Positions 29,130 to 41,861 of a stretch of 64,000 nt of DNA are shown piece after piece. Source of the DNA: Anabas testudineus (Eukaryota; Chordata; Actinopteri; Anabantiformes; Anabantidae); assembly GCF_900324465.2 (NCBI RefSeq), contig NC_046610.1, forward strand, positions 7,876,484 through 7,940,483. Direction: 5' to 3'. Below the pieces are notes generated by a model. It saw only the letters and a list, made by a program, of their open reading frames with translations. It did no database searches and was not told where the DNA came from. Numbering within the stretch: position 1 is the first letter of the stretch; every line of letters begins with the position of its first letter. The position numbers were made by a program, and so were the translations under genes.

Positions 29130-30577
29130 TCAGTAGAGCAGGTCCACAGCAGAGATGGTGGGTTGTTCCGGTTTCTTCACCTCATGTCTGAGCAGCTTAA
29201 AGTGGCTCATTGCAACCACTACACAGGCAGCAAAGTGAGTCGCTATGCTGCCTACACCCAACCAGAAGGACCAGTCCAAGCTGTCATCCAGAACTACGAG
29301 GACGAAGATGTTCTCCTGATAGTTTGCCACCCGCTCAGTCAGACTGTGCTGCTTCATTGCTGCGAGGAAACAAAGGACACCCAGGGCACTGAAAAAAGCT
29401 GGAGACAGAGCAGATGAGCAGTTAGGGAGGGAAAAAACTAAATACACAAGAGCATAGATTGTGGATAAAGAGACAGAAAAGGTGTTCAAAGAGAAGCTTA
29501 AAAGGTGGCTGCAACATACCTGCAATGACGTTCCACAGGTAGAGTCCTTTGCGCCCCTTGATGCTCTGGTAGGGAACCTTGCAAGCATTGTAAACAGAGA
29601 AAGACAGGCTAACCAGGGCAAAGCCAATGGCCACGAACAAGAAGAGAATCACCATCATGTGAAGCCCACCGTTCAATGTCTGCACGAGCTTTGGGAAAAC
29701 TGGACAGTAGGAAAGAAGGAAATACACGGTCAGGTCTGTCTGCTGGTTTCTGTGAGTTAAGGTGATTTAAAGGAAAAACACACTGTGGCAAACAGATTAA
29801 TGTTGTTATTTATTTTAATTCACTGTGTACAGCAATGGAGTCTTAGCTGCATTATAAAATCTCAACATGACAGGCCGTTTATAAACTTAAATTAATATTC
29901 TGTTTTAATGTAGAAATGTATCCTAATAGGCAAATGTTTTCTAAAGTTGGTTTAGGTGTTTGTGTTACAAGTCAGTAAGTCAGTCTCAGAAATGTGTCTT
30001 AATATATTTCTCATCCTTTGAATACAATAAAAGACAACATGCGTTCAATATGATTTTTAAATATATTCTTAATTGTAAGTGTTTTAAACAGAAAAGATAC
30101 ATTTAACTTATGTCAGGGAAACATTTAAGGTGTGTATTTGTCATTATATGTGAATAAGATGGTTTTCTAATGTTGTTTTATTCCATATTTTGGTGGTCCA
30201 CATATTTTACCTGCATGTCTTTTACAACTGGCCTGTATTTAATGCTGTTTTTACACTCTGGTTCTCTATAGGAGGTTGCACAGCCTGTAAGTCTTGTGTG
30301 CAGCCTAATGCCTGCGCATCTTACTGTATATTGTAGATCGCCTCATCCCGAGACCGCACTTCTTGGTCTTCTCTCCCTGAAACAAACCATAGTTAATATC
30401 CCCCATGAACTGATCCATCTCCGGATGGGACGCGTTCACTATCTCCGCTCCGGTTTTGCACAGGATCCGCCCGGTGACCCACCGCTCGGTGGACAGGGCC
30501 ACCACCGACAGGACAACAGAGCCGACACAGAGAAGCGAGGCGACCGAGAAGGTTATCCGTTTCCACAGAGAAGGCAT
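29130..30577 (-). CDS. clrn2: Clarin-2
   Basis: Clarin-2 is a tetraspan membrane protein of the PMP22/claudin-like superfamily, needed in hair-cell stereocilia. Three exons (30325-30577, 29520-29699, 29130-29398) join in phase to 233 residues (human 232). Transmembrane segments are: TM1 [20 protein letters not shown], then the first extracellular loop with the family pattern [12 protein letters not shown] and [12 protein letters not shown]2 [22 protein letters not shown]3 [15 protein letters not shown] and TM4 [20 protein letters not shown]. An N-glycosylation sequon (NAS) lies in loop 1. Motifs [17 protein letters not shown] and the terminal AVDLLY match clarin-2 more closely than clarin-1. 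The gene is divergently arranged with tapt1, and the start codons are 1.37 kb apart. Confidence 0.95.
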
Positions 30578-31885
30578 CTTACGGGCCCATGGTGCCCCGA
30601 GGGAGGTAACACGACGCCGGGCAGCGACCGCGGAGCGCGCTCGTCGATCACCATGAGTTTATTCCATAGTTTTAAAAGTAAAAAGTAAATAGTCCGACGT
30701 AAAACAGCTGTTTCTCTTGAACTGCTGCGGAGGAGAAACTGAATCGGTGACAGAGATCCGTCACCAGGAGAAACTCTATCCGTGCCCTGTGCGCCTGCTC
30801 CCCGCTCCCTGTCACACACACTCCTCTTAATTCAGGGGATGGATTCACCTCCTCAAGTTGACATTTGGAGCTGGCAATTTATCATCTAATTGGTGACCTG
30901 AGTGGTGGATGCAGCTATAAAAACCATGTAAGCGTTTAACTGTGTCAGAATGACAGATGTGGTCCATTGACACGAACCCTAAAGGTCAGTGTGATCCATC
31001 AGCCGCAGAGAAACACTGTGAGTTCACGTGTGATGGGCTCATCTCGTCCCTTGCATGCTCCATTTATTAATTTGCATCTACTTTAACCTTTAAATAACTA
31101 AGCATGTTCACTCAAGCCCTGGAACAACATTCAGACTTAAGACAGCTCATATGTACAATGTGTTTGCATAAAAACAAATTCAAATTCAATCCATAAAACA
31201 TTTTGGTGGTTCAAGTACATTTAGATCATTTTCTAGCCATATTTTAGTGCCATTGTATTGTCAGTTTTGTACAATTTATTTTGAAGGTTATCTCAGAATG
31301 AAATGTAATTTACATTTTTGTTCTTCATCACAGTGACAATAAAACTATCTTCAGTGTAAAATCAGGGTCAAGGTCATATCTACTCATGTAGCACGGTGCA
31401 TATACTAGAGTATATGTACAGTAACAGCAAACCTGGAGACTCAGGATACAATGCTATACTCAGTGTGGAGATATTAGTGTATTGGGATGTTTTGGGATGC
31501 GAGCCTGCGTTGTGTACAGTGTGTGCCCTTGTGCTTACACAGTTTCATCATAGCAGACTAAAGCACCTTTATCTTATTTTGCCCAAAACCGAGAATCCAC
31601 AGTGCTCCTGCTGCTGCGTAATGTTACCTACACAAATGTGTTTGTATAATGTATTGCATATATTGGATAACATAATATCCAAGTCACCTATATTTTAGGC
31701 TTTAAGCTATATTACTATTCAATGTTGACTTTGTTCTGTAATTTATTGCATGTTATGGCACTACCTTATTAATCTATACATGATTAACAATTAATTAACA
31801 ATTTAATCTTTAATTTAGACTTTAAAACGACTCCCTGAGCTGTGGTCGACACCTGCTGGTGATTGGTCGAAACTGCCGAGCGTGA
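30578..31885. other. clrn2-tapt1 divergent intergenic region
   Basis: The left part (to about 30.85 kb) is GC-richer and probably holds the clrn2 5' UTR and promoter. The middle is AT-rich, with a tail-like TGACAATAAAACTATC at about 31.34 kb that may be an old retroposon end. No coding frame is supported. Confidence 0.4.
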
Positions 31886-31952
31886 TGACGTCAAAGCCCG
31901 TGACGCAGATGTCAGTCTCCCAGGCAGCAGTTGAGACCGTTTGGCAAACATG
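31862..31952 (+). promoter_or_regulatory. tapt1: tapt1 core promoter with CRE palindrome and CCAAT box
   Basis: A full cAMP-response palindrome TGACGTCA lies at 31886-31893, 57 bases before the start codon. It is preceded by an inverted CCAAT box (ATTGG at 31862-31866) and followed by a TGACG half-site. The start codon itself lies in AAACATGGCGGA, close to a YY1/TISU-type element. CREB/ATF and NF-Y binding is established for such motifs; use here is inferred. The 5' UTR must be short if the CRE is upstream of initiation. Confidence 0.55.
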
Positions 31953-34900
31953 GCGGACTCGCTGTCGACAGGTCTGGGAGAGGAGAAAGAGAAGGAGAAG
32001 GAAGACAGGGAGAGGGACAGGAATGCTGCCAAAAACGAGAAGAACAAGGAGAAAGATGGAGTCACGGAGACGCTGGGGTTTAACGATAGAAACAGCGGCA
32101 GGAAGGACAAGAAGCGCAACCTGTCAGGTGAGAGCTAGCGTCGTTTCCACAGACGCTGTCAGTTTGACAGCGCTAAGCTAGTTAGCTGCTAAAGTGATCA
32201 TTGTTTTTTATTTCCTCGTAAACCAGGTGGAATAAGATAACGCCTCGTTTAATTACTGTGTGTGCATTAATCTGTGAAAGTAGCGTTGCCAGGTCAAGCA
32301 GTGTTTTCGTTTCAGTGTAATGTGTGTGCAGCTTTGGGCGCTGCTCCGAGTTTACACTTGATTTCAGTGTCAGCTCAGCTCCTGTTTGCTGAATTAAAGT
32401 GACGTTATATGTTTAATTAATGGTGTATGTAATTAATGCATCCAGATTATTAATGATTGTGAGCATTGATAGTCAGCGAGGTAGCACAGCTGCATGTAAT
32501 CATGCTGTTTTAAATAGGCCGTTTTGCTTGCCTGTCAAATTGGGACGTGTTGTTTGCACAGGCACAATCAGAGGTGTTAATGAGTTTTCACAGTTTGGAC
32601 AAGATTACGAGTTAAAGGTGTTTAATAGGCTTCATTCTACTTGTATGACTTTCCACCGCGTTTTGGAACCTGGCAGGACGGATTTTGCTCCCATGATAAG
32701 ACGATAAGACCAGGGTCACAGTCGTGGTTGAGTTCAGGTCATTGTTCAGGCCATTCAAGTTCCTCCACACCAAATTGGGAAAAACATTTTTTATAATGAA
32801 CCTCACTTTGTGCCTGGGGCACTGCCGTGTTGACTCAAGGCTTTCCCCAGACTTAAAAAAGCTTGTGTGACCACGAAGCTGGAAACACATTTCTTTAAGC
32901 ATTCCTATTTTCCATGAAAGGGCACCCCATTGATCTCATAGATTAAAGTCAAATTATTAGTCCCAGGGAGCACTACTTAGCCTCTGAAAACAGTTGTATG
33001 GTGGTGTCGCCGGCTGTAGAGGATGTCAAAATGGGCTAAATTGTAAACTGTTGTGTTTACCAGGCAAAAAGGGTCAAATGAACTACATCATGGCACATGT
33101 AACTAGAGAACCTGCTTTTGATATCAGCAGTATGCACACCAGATATATGATAAGATACATCCTCAGATATCCCCAGCCACAATTGTTTCTCTCATTTCTG
33201 TTCGGCACGGGCAGTAGTGTTGTCTTTGGTGTATTTAGTTGTAAGTTTGTCATATTAGATATATAAACATGGCTGAAATTTGATTTATCTGCTTGGATTT
33301 TAGGGTTGACATATTGTGTATGCTGACTCACTAGGCTTACTGTTGCACTGTACTGTAATTGAATAGAGCCATAGTTAGTAGAATATACTATACTAACTAT
33401 ATATTTTTACTGTGATGTGTTGTCATGTCCTTTAATTAAAAGCCTAGTCCAAACTATGAAAAACATCACTGCAACAATGTGCAAACAACACACTTTACTG
33501 TAGTATAACAGAGAAATTGACTATTCTTACACTTCAGTGATTACATGCAGCTGCGTTATTTTGATGCTAATCAATATTATCACTTCCAATAATAATTTGC
33601 AGTTTCAGTACAGCTATTTCTTATTTTTATGGACTTGCTAAATGTGAATTTCAAAACGTGGCATTTATTAGACATGGACTCTGTTCATTTCCACTATAAA
33701 GAAAACAGGCAGCTACCTTTAGCCTCTGGTGTTGACAAGCTTAAAGGAAAACACACAATATTGTCATACACTGTTGTTAAATTTCAATGCTTTTTCTTTA
33801 GATCTGTCACTGATTAGATTTATAACTACTGAGCTCACCAGAGGCTATTTCTTGGAACACAATGAGGCCAAGTACACAGAGCGCAGGGAGAGGGTCTACA
33901 CCTGCCTCCGAATCCCTAAGGAGCTGGAAAAGGTAACACATAAAACATTTAACTCTGAGAATTAAAAAAAAAACAGGTAGCAATTAAACTTATTATTTTC
34001 TCTTTCTGACTCTCTTTCTTGCTGTGTAGTTGATGACTTTTGGCTTCTTCCTCTGTCTGGATGCCTTTCTGTATGTGTTTACCTTGTTGCCCCTAAGAGT
34101 GATTCTGGCGCTTTTACGGCTTCTTACATTGCCATGCTGTGGCCTAAGGTGAGGTTCACACACATGCGAAATATAATATATTTCATTATTCAATCATGTA
34201 TTTTGATGACAATGGTTTTGAGTCATTTATTAAGCAAATATGTCAAGCTGTTGTTTAATTCCCGTGAATATGACGATTATATTATTTTATGTTTTATTAT
34301 CCTGTATAGTAGTAATATTTTTTTTGGACATGTTATTGTCCTTGATCTCTAGATGGCAGTACTGTCCATACTAACTGTTCAGATTCAGCTATGGTGTTTG
34401 TGTTGCTTCCTTTTCTCATTTGTTTGTGTGTGTGTGTTTTAGTGGCTCCCGCCTGCTTCAGCCAGCCCAGGTATGTGATGTGCTGAAGGGCTTCATTATG
34501 GTGATCTGTTACTCCATGATGAGCTATGTGGATTATGCCATGATGTATCACCTAATCAGGGGACAGTCTGTCATCAAACTCTACATCATCTATAACATGT
34601 TAGAGGTACAGGAAGATTTTCCAGTGTGATTTTATTGTAATCAGACATGCGCTTATTCACTCTCTTTTTCTCTTTTGTCTTTCTCTTTCTCTCTTGCTGT
34701 TTTGTCAGGTGGCAGACCGTCTGTTCTCCTCATTTGGCCAGGACATCCTGGACGCTCTGTACTGGACAGCCACCGAGCCCAAAGAGAAAAAGAGGGCGCA
34801 CATAGGCGTGATTCCTCACTTCTTCATGGCGGTGCTCTATGTCTGTATCCTCTGTGAGAATGACCTGTGACTGTTGCTAATTAAGCATCTTAATTAGATT

Positions 34901-37900
34901 GCTTCAGCTAAACAAGTGATTTGAAAAAGTCAGCCAGGAAACTAATGGTGATATGTCACAATCTTCATTTGTAAGGCCACACAGAATAACAATATTACTA
35001 TTAATATTATAACAAGATGTAAATAAACGAGAATATATTAGACCAAAAGAACCTTAATAAAAATATTTCTGCAAGTAAGAAACAAGTCAGATACCAGAGA
35101 GTTAACTATAATCTTACATTTTTGTAACTTGTTCCATGTGTCCAAGGTGGAAAAACAAACTGCTTTTTTTCCCAATTCATCTCTACACCAGGCACTGTGA
35201 AAAGATATGTGTCTTGTGACCTAAGGATATGATCAGATGGAACAATCTCAGTGTTTGCTATTTTTGTCTTCAGTGCATTTTGTTCCTTAACATGTTTCTA
35301 TCTAGTTCTTCATGCCATTCTCATCATGGTTCAGGCCACAACTCTCAATGTAGCCTTCAACTCGCACAACAAATCCCTGCTCACTATCATGATGTCAAAC
35401 AATGTGAGTATGGCTGACACAGTTATATTACAGTAACTGAAAAGTGCACACAGCAGTATGATCCTAATTATGATTTTTTTTTGGGGTGTTTTTTTTCTAG
35501 TTTGTGGAGATCAAGGGCAGTGTGTTCAAGAAGTTTGAGAAGAACAACCTTTTCCAGATGTCAAACAGCGGTAAGGGGTGAATTATATGTAAAACAGCCA
35601 AATAAAGGACACCGAAATCATTGGTGTTTTAACGGTTTGTAGCACAGCTTCTAAACTTGATTTAATACAAGGTAAATTTATGGAATTGAGCTCAGCTGCA
35701 GTGAGTACAAAGTAGGTTAATCCAGGATTGATTTGTTTGTTTCCCAGACATAAAAGAGAGGTTCACCAACTACATTCTTCTGCTGATCGTCTGTCTGCGA
35801 AACATGGAGCAGTTTTCATGGAACCCTGGTAAAATACACTGTGCTGTACGAAGAATATGTATATGTCTATGACTGGTGGATGTGAACATGTGTCTATCAC
35901 AGGTCGCTGACTCAGTCATTTCTTTCAAACTAGTGTGACACTTAATATTGACACTCATCATCAGTTTATGTGTGTTTGTTTTCAGACCACTTCTGGGTGC
36001 TGTTTCCTGACGTAGTCATGGTGATCGCCTCAGAGGTTGCCGTGGACGTCGTCAAACATGCATTTATCACCAAATTCAATGACATTAGTGCTGATGTGAG
36101 TTCTTTTTGCACACAGTACGATCACAATTTATCAAATTTGGTTATGGTTCTGTGAAGTAAGAACTTAAAGTCAGAACCAGTCATTCATTCAGTCTTAATT
36201 GTAAGGCGTGTCCAGACTGTCCACCACAAAGAACAGATTTGAAAGCAAATTTGACAAAATAATTGAACTCCAGTAGTTTAAAATAAATGTTGTTCTCTTT
36301 ATCTTTGCATACAACTTCTCCAGTTACTGTTAATTAAGAGTAATATATAGTATATATGCAAAATATGTGCATCACAACTGTGTCATGATTCCCAAGAAGA
36401 AGGACAATAACTGTGTTTATGTTACATAACCCAGCTCCAGAGAGAGGGACGAACCCCTTTAGCTTCAGGTGCTCCAACCTTATATCAGTGTTTTTGGTTA
36501 CACTGACATAAACTTAATTAATTTTGCCTCATCTTCACTGCCCCTTCTATCCACACACCAGTTGATAAACTGATAAACCAACTGCAATATCAGACTCCAG
36601 CAGGCAGGTGATTCATTTAGCCTGTAGCCTGTAATTGTTAATACTCGGACACCACCTGTTTATTCCATTTTCATCATTAACTGCATAAATATTTGATATT
36701 TATGTTTTTGCCACTTTTGATGACCTGTGTTGTCCTTTCACAGGTATATGGAGAATACAGGGCGAGTCTTGCCTTTGACCTTGTCAGCAGTCGACAGAAA
36801 AATGTGAGTAAAATAAACTCAAATATGGGCTTTGTCTCCCACAAACTGTAAAGCCAAGTTCAGGTGGTTGTTCCCCTTCAAAAACTATCTTGATTGACTT
36901 TGTTTTTTTATTGAACATACAACATAGCTATGGTATTTTCTCCCATTGTGTACTTTGAGATTGCTTTTCAATTGTAAAAAAACAAAACAATTGATAATAA
37001 ACAACAATTGTTTTTTTTTTATAAACAAAATGTTGCTTCCGTGCTGAGGACATGTCCACTCTTCTTTCCTGATTCGAATTATTGGTTAATGCACTGGTTC
37101 AGTAGAATAATGCTGCTTTTTTTTTTACTTGGTGAGCTAATGTGTTAAATGTGTCCCTAGGCCTACACAGACTACAGTGACTCAGTGTCCAGGAGAATGG
37201 GCTTCATCCCTCTTCCCCTGGCTCTGCTGGTCAGTCTCTCTTTATGAATATATCTACTACACTGTACTTATGTTCATCACGTACAGTGTAAATCTAATGT
37301 TTTGTATGTTTGTTTTTTCAGCTGATCAGAGTAGTGACCAGCTCAGTGAAAATCCAGGGTTCACTCTCCTTTATGTGTGTGCTGCTGTTTTACTTGGGGT
37401 AAATGTCATCTAGTCTACACATGTAATTAGTTCTGCATTTCTTATTGTTTTTTTAGCTTTTACTTTACATTACATTTACATTTTCATTTTTTGGTGTGTT
37501 TGTGAACAGGATGATCACTCTGAAGGTGCTCAACAGTATTGTTCTGTTGGGGACGTCTTGTATGTTTGTCAAAGAGGCCAACATGGAAGAAAAGCTCTTT
37601 GACCCTCCACCCTCTGCTGTCTCAAGCCGTGCAAACTCCAGAGCTCAGCGGACCAAACACATCCACATTCCACCACAGCAAGGTACATTTCATCTCTCTC
37701 TCTGTCTTTGTTGTCTTTCTGTCTGTAAAACACTTGATACGGTCTGAAGTTACACTTCAGCTGCACATCTGCGAACATATCCTGGAAACATTCAGATAGC
37801 CACGTTTGTGTAGGCCTGTGTTGTACACATGTGTCCACTAGGGGCAGCGTCACATTTAGCATTTTCTGCTACTTTGAAGACAGAATCAATCAGGAAATGG

Positions 37901-38543
37901 ACACTAATGTCACTCTGGTGAAAGTGTAAACAAATCACTAGTCAGCTTGAATTTACCAACATTTAGAATTAGGTTTAATAAAAAAAACTCAGCAATACTG
38001 GTTGACTTACTAGAAGGATCTTTATTATACCAATGTGTAATGTGTTATGTTTTCTAATGTGTTTTCTAACTAGCTAATCTCCATTTCAAACTTGCGTCCT
38101 GATATGCAGTTAAGTCAAACAATTGGCTTGCTTGATGTGCAGCCTTTACAACCTACACTTATCTATAATACCCTTTCTCTGCCAAGGTCTATATAGATGT
38201 TAGTATGTAGCTTCAGAGAAGGTTCAAAGAAGCACAAATCAGACTTTACTCTTTAAATACCTGATAAACTCTTTCTTTTTCACCAACAGAACCCACAACA
38301 GACAAAGGAGGAATACCCCTGGCATCAGACAATTCTCAGACCGCCAACATGGCAGAGAGCCCTGCCCCCACACTTCCCAAGAGCGACTCGGACACATTCC
38401 TGACAACGCCAGACGAAGACGACGATGACAAAATCATCAACGCAGACACGGGACTGGAAGGAGACGGACTCAAACACAGAGCACCTAAAAAAGACTTGCT
38501 GGAGATAGACCGCTTCACCATCTGTGGCAACCGAATAGACTGA
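31950..38543 (+). CDS. tapt1: Transmembrane anterior posterior transformation protein 1
   Basis: TAPT1 is a multi-pass ER and ciliary-base membrane protein involved in skeletal patterning and collagen secretion. Fourteen exons join in phase: 31950-32127, 33802-33932, 34030-34148, 34443-34605, 34709-34844, 35306-35403, 35501-35570, 35748-35828, 35986-36095, 36744-36803, 37161-37229, 37322-37398, 37510-37682 and 38290-38543. The product has 572 residues (human about 567). The N-terminus is a highly charged Lys/Glu/Arg stretch. The core is almost identical to mammals: LTRGYFLEHNEAKYTERRER, MMYHLIRGQSVIKLYIIYNM, SSFGQDILDALYWTATEPKE, KHAFITKFNDI and DYSDSVSRRMGFIPLPLALL. The tail is acidic and ends KKDLLEIDRFTICGNRID. 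Teleosts keep two copies (a and b); I cannot tell which this is. The start is ATG at 31950; a frame extending upstream begins with TTG and is not needed. Confidence 0.97.
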
Positions 38544-40475
38544 ATGCCATAGGAACAACCAGTCAGTGCAGTGTCCTGGCTACACAGTAAGGTTCAGGGA
38601 TCAGACACGGGTCATGGATTATGCTCAGACTGGACTTATTCTTGTGCACCTGACCCCTGGAGTATTTATTTATTTATTACTGATTAAACCAGCCAAGGCA
38701 TAAAGCTGTTACTACAAGCATTAGAGGCTGCTTCAGATGGTTCCAGCTGATACAGTTTGTTTCCCATTTACCAAGTAGCATGGGGCTGGGGGAAAACCGG
38801 CGAGCTCAGATGGAGCAGACCACGAAGAGATGAACAAAACTGCATATGTGACATAGTGTGAGATCATAGGAACATTACAGCTGGGCTGAAAATGCGTGTT
38901 CAAAAGCACAATCATATGTACAGCGAGGAGTTGTTTTTAAGAAGAACAAAAACTTAGTTTTTTTAATTTTTTAATTTCAAAAATCTGAAAAATTCTAATA
39001 TTTAAAATGAAGTTTTTAACAGAATTTTTTTTTTCTGTCTTTGTAAAATCAATCGCGTTCACCTACAGGACTGAGACCCACAGCCACATGGAGCCATTGT
39101 TGAAATCTCATTCTGCAGACACATTTAAAGAGATCCCGTTTGAACTGAGTTACTGTGATGAGTCCAAATGTTCATAGCTGAGGTCCAACACGTTAGACGT
39201 GGCAGCAGTGACACTAAACACAGCCTTGCTTGAGTTTAATGTCTTTTGTTGCTCGAGTTTCGCGAGAGATGATGCAGAGAAACGTTGTGAGGTTTTAATA
39301 CGATGCTGTTTGTGTTGATTTTGTTACTTTGAAGTTATGAGAGAAAGTGACGGCACTAATATCGTTTTGAAGGGACCCCCAAGACAGACAAGTTAAATTT
39401 TAATTCATTGTGGTCCATATGTAGTCGTCATTCAAGCATGCAGTGATCATCTTTACAGCAACACAGGTGTACAGCTTTTGTCTGAGACGTGTGTTGGTGA
39501 AAAACCACGGTGTGCTTGTACTCAATTTTAAATTCATGGTTTTTGATACCAGCATCATCTTAACATTTCTTCACGATTATCTTAACAGTAAACATAAAAA
39601 TAAAGATTTTACAGATTTATGCTGGTTATTAGAATCACCTCTAAATGACAAGAAATACAAGGGAGAAACCTGACAGCGCTGTAGTCACATGAGCGCAGTA
39701 AACCCAGCACTTGTCATTTGCCAGGGAGTTTCCACAATTGCATACAAGTTGAACCAAGTCCCAATTTAGCCTTTAATGGATTCGAATTATATGCAACTCA
39801 CAGTGCTAAATGTTGTCTTAAACTTTTTAGATCTTTACCTAAAACAATTATGCTCTGAAGATATTTCCCTGAGTCTGAATGAAAAAAACAGTTTGCTGCA
39901 GAATAACATAAAATTCCAGCTGTTTGCTTATTCAAAATGTACTTTATGAACCAAAATGTAAACACGTTATTTGTCTATAATAAAATTAAAGTACTTCAGC
40001 AAAGGGAACATAATTAGTTGCTAGATGGGAAATAAAGTTGCCGACTAGACAAAGGTGGTTAAAAATGTTTCTACTGAGCAGCGACAGGAATTTCAGGATT
40101 TAGGAAATACCTGCAGAACAGCGGTAAATGTTATTAACTGACTGAGGGGACGTTTCAAAGATCACCAGGTATTTATTTTTATGTATCAGTGCTTAGATCT
40201 GGGATGATGTGAAAAGTAATGGCCATACACAAGAGTCGACTCTCAAAGTGACATAAATACAGCGAAGAAAGATCACAAGTGTGGATGTGTAGTGATAGGG
40301 TGAAGTGTGTGTACTGTGTGTGTGTGACAGAGGTAATTTATAGTGCATGGATGGATCTTAAACACATGAATCAGATATTTCATGTTTTTTTATTTTTCAT
40401 ACAAACGTACAACCCATCTGTGTCATGCACCTCCTTATGTGGTCTAAGGAGAATAAAAAGATTTTTTGTTTTGTT
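38544..40475 (+). terminator. tapt1: tapt1 3' UTR with polyadenylation signals
   Basis: AATAAA signals occur at 39599-39604 and 40452-40457. The latter is followed by T/GT-rich sequence and the TG microsatellite at 40506, a good downstream element. The UTR would be about 1.05 or 1.9 kb. No coding frame is seen within it. Confidence 0.5.
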
Positions 40476-40502
40476 ACCCTGTCTGGTGTGAGTTGAATGT
40501 TT

Positions 40503-40505
<3 letters not shown>

Positions 40506-40553
<48 letters not shown>
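40506..40553. repeat. (TG)n microsatellite
   Basis: About 24 TG units just beyond the distal tapt1 polyadenylation signal. Confidence 0.95.
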
Positions 40554-40557
<4 letters not shown>

Positions 40558-41183
40558 CTTAGTGGCGGGTGTTTCAGTGAAAGAAGTCACTGCAGGCTCT
40601 GTTCACAGTGCAAACACTGCCGTCCACTGTTCTCTCTGAATGGGCATTACGAGGGGGTGTCTGTCATCGCACACATTCACACATGGGGGGGGATTTTTTT
40701 TTCCTGAAGGTCCAACTCGGACAACTAATCTGCTTCTGGATAGACGACTTGTGTTTTCCTTATTACGTTAACATATTTTATGTTTACATGTAACTAGTAT
40801 TGTGTAAAGTGACGTATCATTTTCCAAACTTAACCAGGCTAACGTTGCTTTTTAATTTCTCTTTTTGAGCTCGAACCTTCTCTGTCGGCCAAATCTTCAT
40901 GAGCTTTAACCGTCTATCTGCTTAACCCCAGAGCTGAAGGTCAGCTGCTGCATGACCAGAGCGTAGAGTCAATGACCGGCCTCACATTCATGCAGAGACA
41001 CTGGAATAATGTAGTAGGTGTAGTAGTGGATGTAGACACATGCCTTTATAACTAGATCAGCATGTTTTTACTATCTTATCTAATTTATGCACTAGACATT
41101 TAGATTGACCCATCCATGTATGTTTCAAGTGTTTCACAAATGGTATAGTTCATGCTCACTAGGGTCACTTAATACAGTTAATA

Positions 41184-41330
41184 CAGAGGTGAGAAAAAGT
41201 AAGTGAACCACTGTATAAATTGGTCATAAAACATGATCTGATCAAAGTAATACCAGCAAACACAATATTTCAGATGACGGTTCACTGATCATTTGTGCAT
41301 AAAAGCAGGAAGTTACAAACACAGTAGTTT
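41184..41330 (+). repeat. Possible Tc1-type terminal repeat fragment
   Basis: After a TA dinucleotide (41182-41183) the sequence CAGAGGTGAGAAAAAGTAAGTGAACC closely resembles the ends of the two Tc1-like copies in this window (AAAAAGTATGTGAACC). What follows does not match their interiors. It may be a solo end, a related family or a small internally deleted derivative. The right border is uncertain. Confidence 0.4.
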
Positions 41331-41344
41331 ACCACCTTTTTCTT

Positions 41345-41861
41345 CTTCAACAGTTTATTCCTCTGTTTTCAGCTTCAGTGCTGATCAACAGGTACGAGTC
41401 TAAAATGTCCCAGGTGTCCAGCAGCCGTGAACATTTGCTCCCCCCGACAACACGGAAACGTCACCTGGACGCCTCGAGCGCGGCAGATTTACCTGGACAG
41501 GTGACTGGACCCCAGCTCTCAGCGAGCACGAGCCCTGCCGCGCGGCGCCGTGCACGCGAAGCGCAGGGATTAGGCTCCTCGCGCAGCGGGCAGCGGGAGA
41601 GAGTGACACACGGAGACACGAGCACATCCCCCGGGAAGATGTCCGCGACCAGTCCGTACCCAGGAACCAGGAGCGAACGGTGGATGTAGACTGAAACTTT
41701 CCTCCGGACGGGGACGAACCGCCGACACGCGGACAGGTGTCCTCTCACGCCAGCAGAGCGTCTCCATCCCCAGCTGGGCTGCGTACGACCGGGGCTCGGA
41801 GTCCTCGGAGTCCTCGGAGTCCTCCTGCCTCTTGTCTTCTGTTGTTGGACTTTCCTGCGCC
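41345..41861 (+). promoter_or_regulatory. prom1: prom1 GC-rich promoter/5' UTR with candidate uORF
   Basis: A strongly GC- and CpG-rich block precedes the prom1 start codon and continues into exon 1. It contains a threefold tandem GGAGTCCTC at about 41798-41824. A 16-codon upstream frame (ATG at 41639) ends in ATGTAG at 41684-41689, so its last methionine codon is also a start-stop unit. The transcription start is not known, so whether the uORF is in the mRNA is open. Kozak context of the uORF ATG is fair (A at -3). Confidence 0.4.

Noticed and set aside
31330-31360. TGACAATAAAACTATC as a retroposon 3' end
   Set aside because: Only one short tail-like motif with no body. Mentioned in the spacer but not called as an element.
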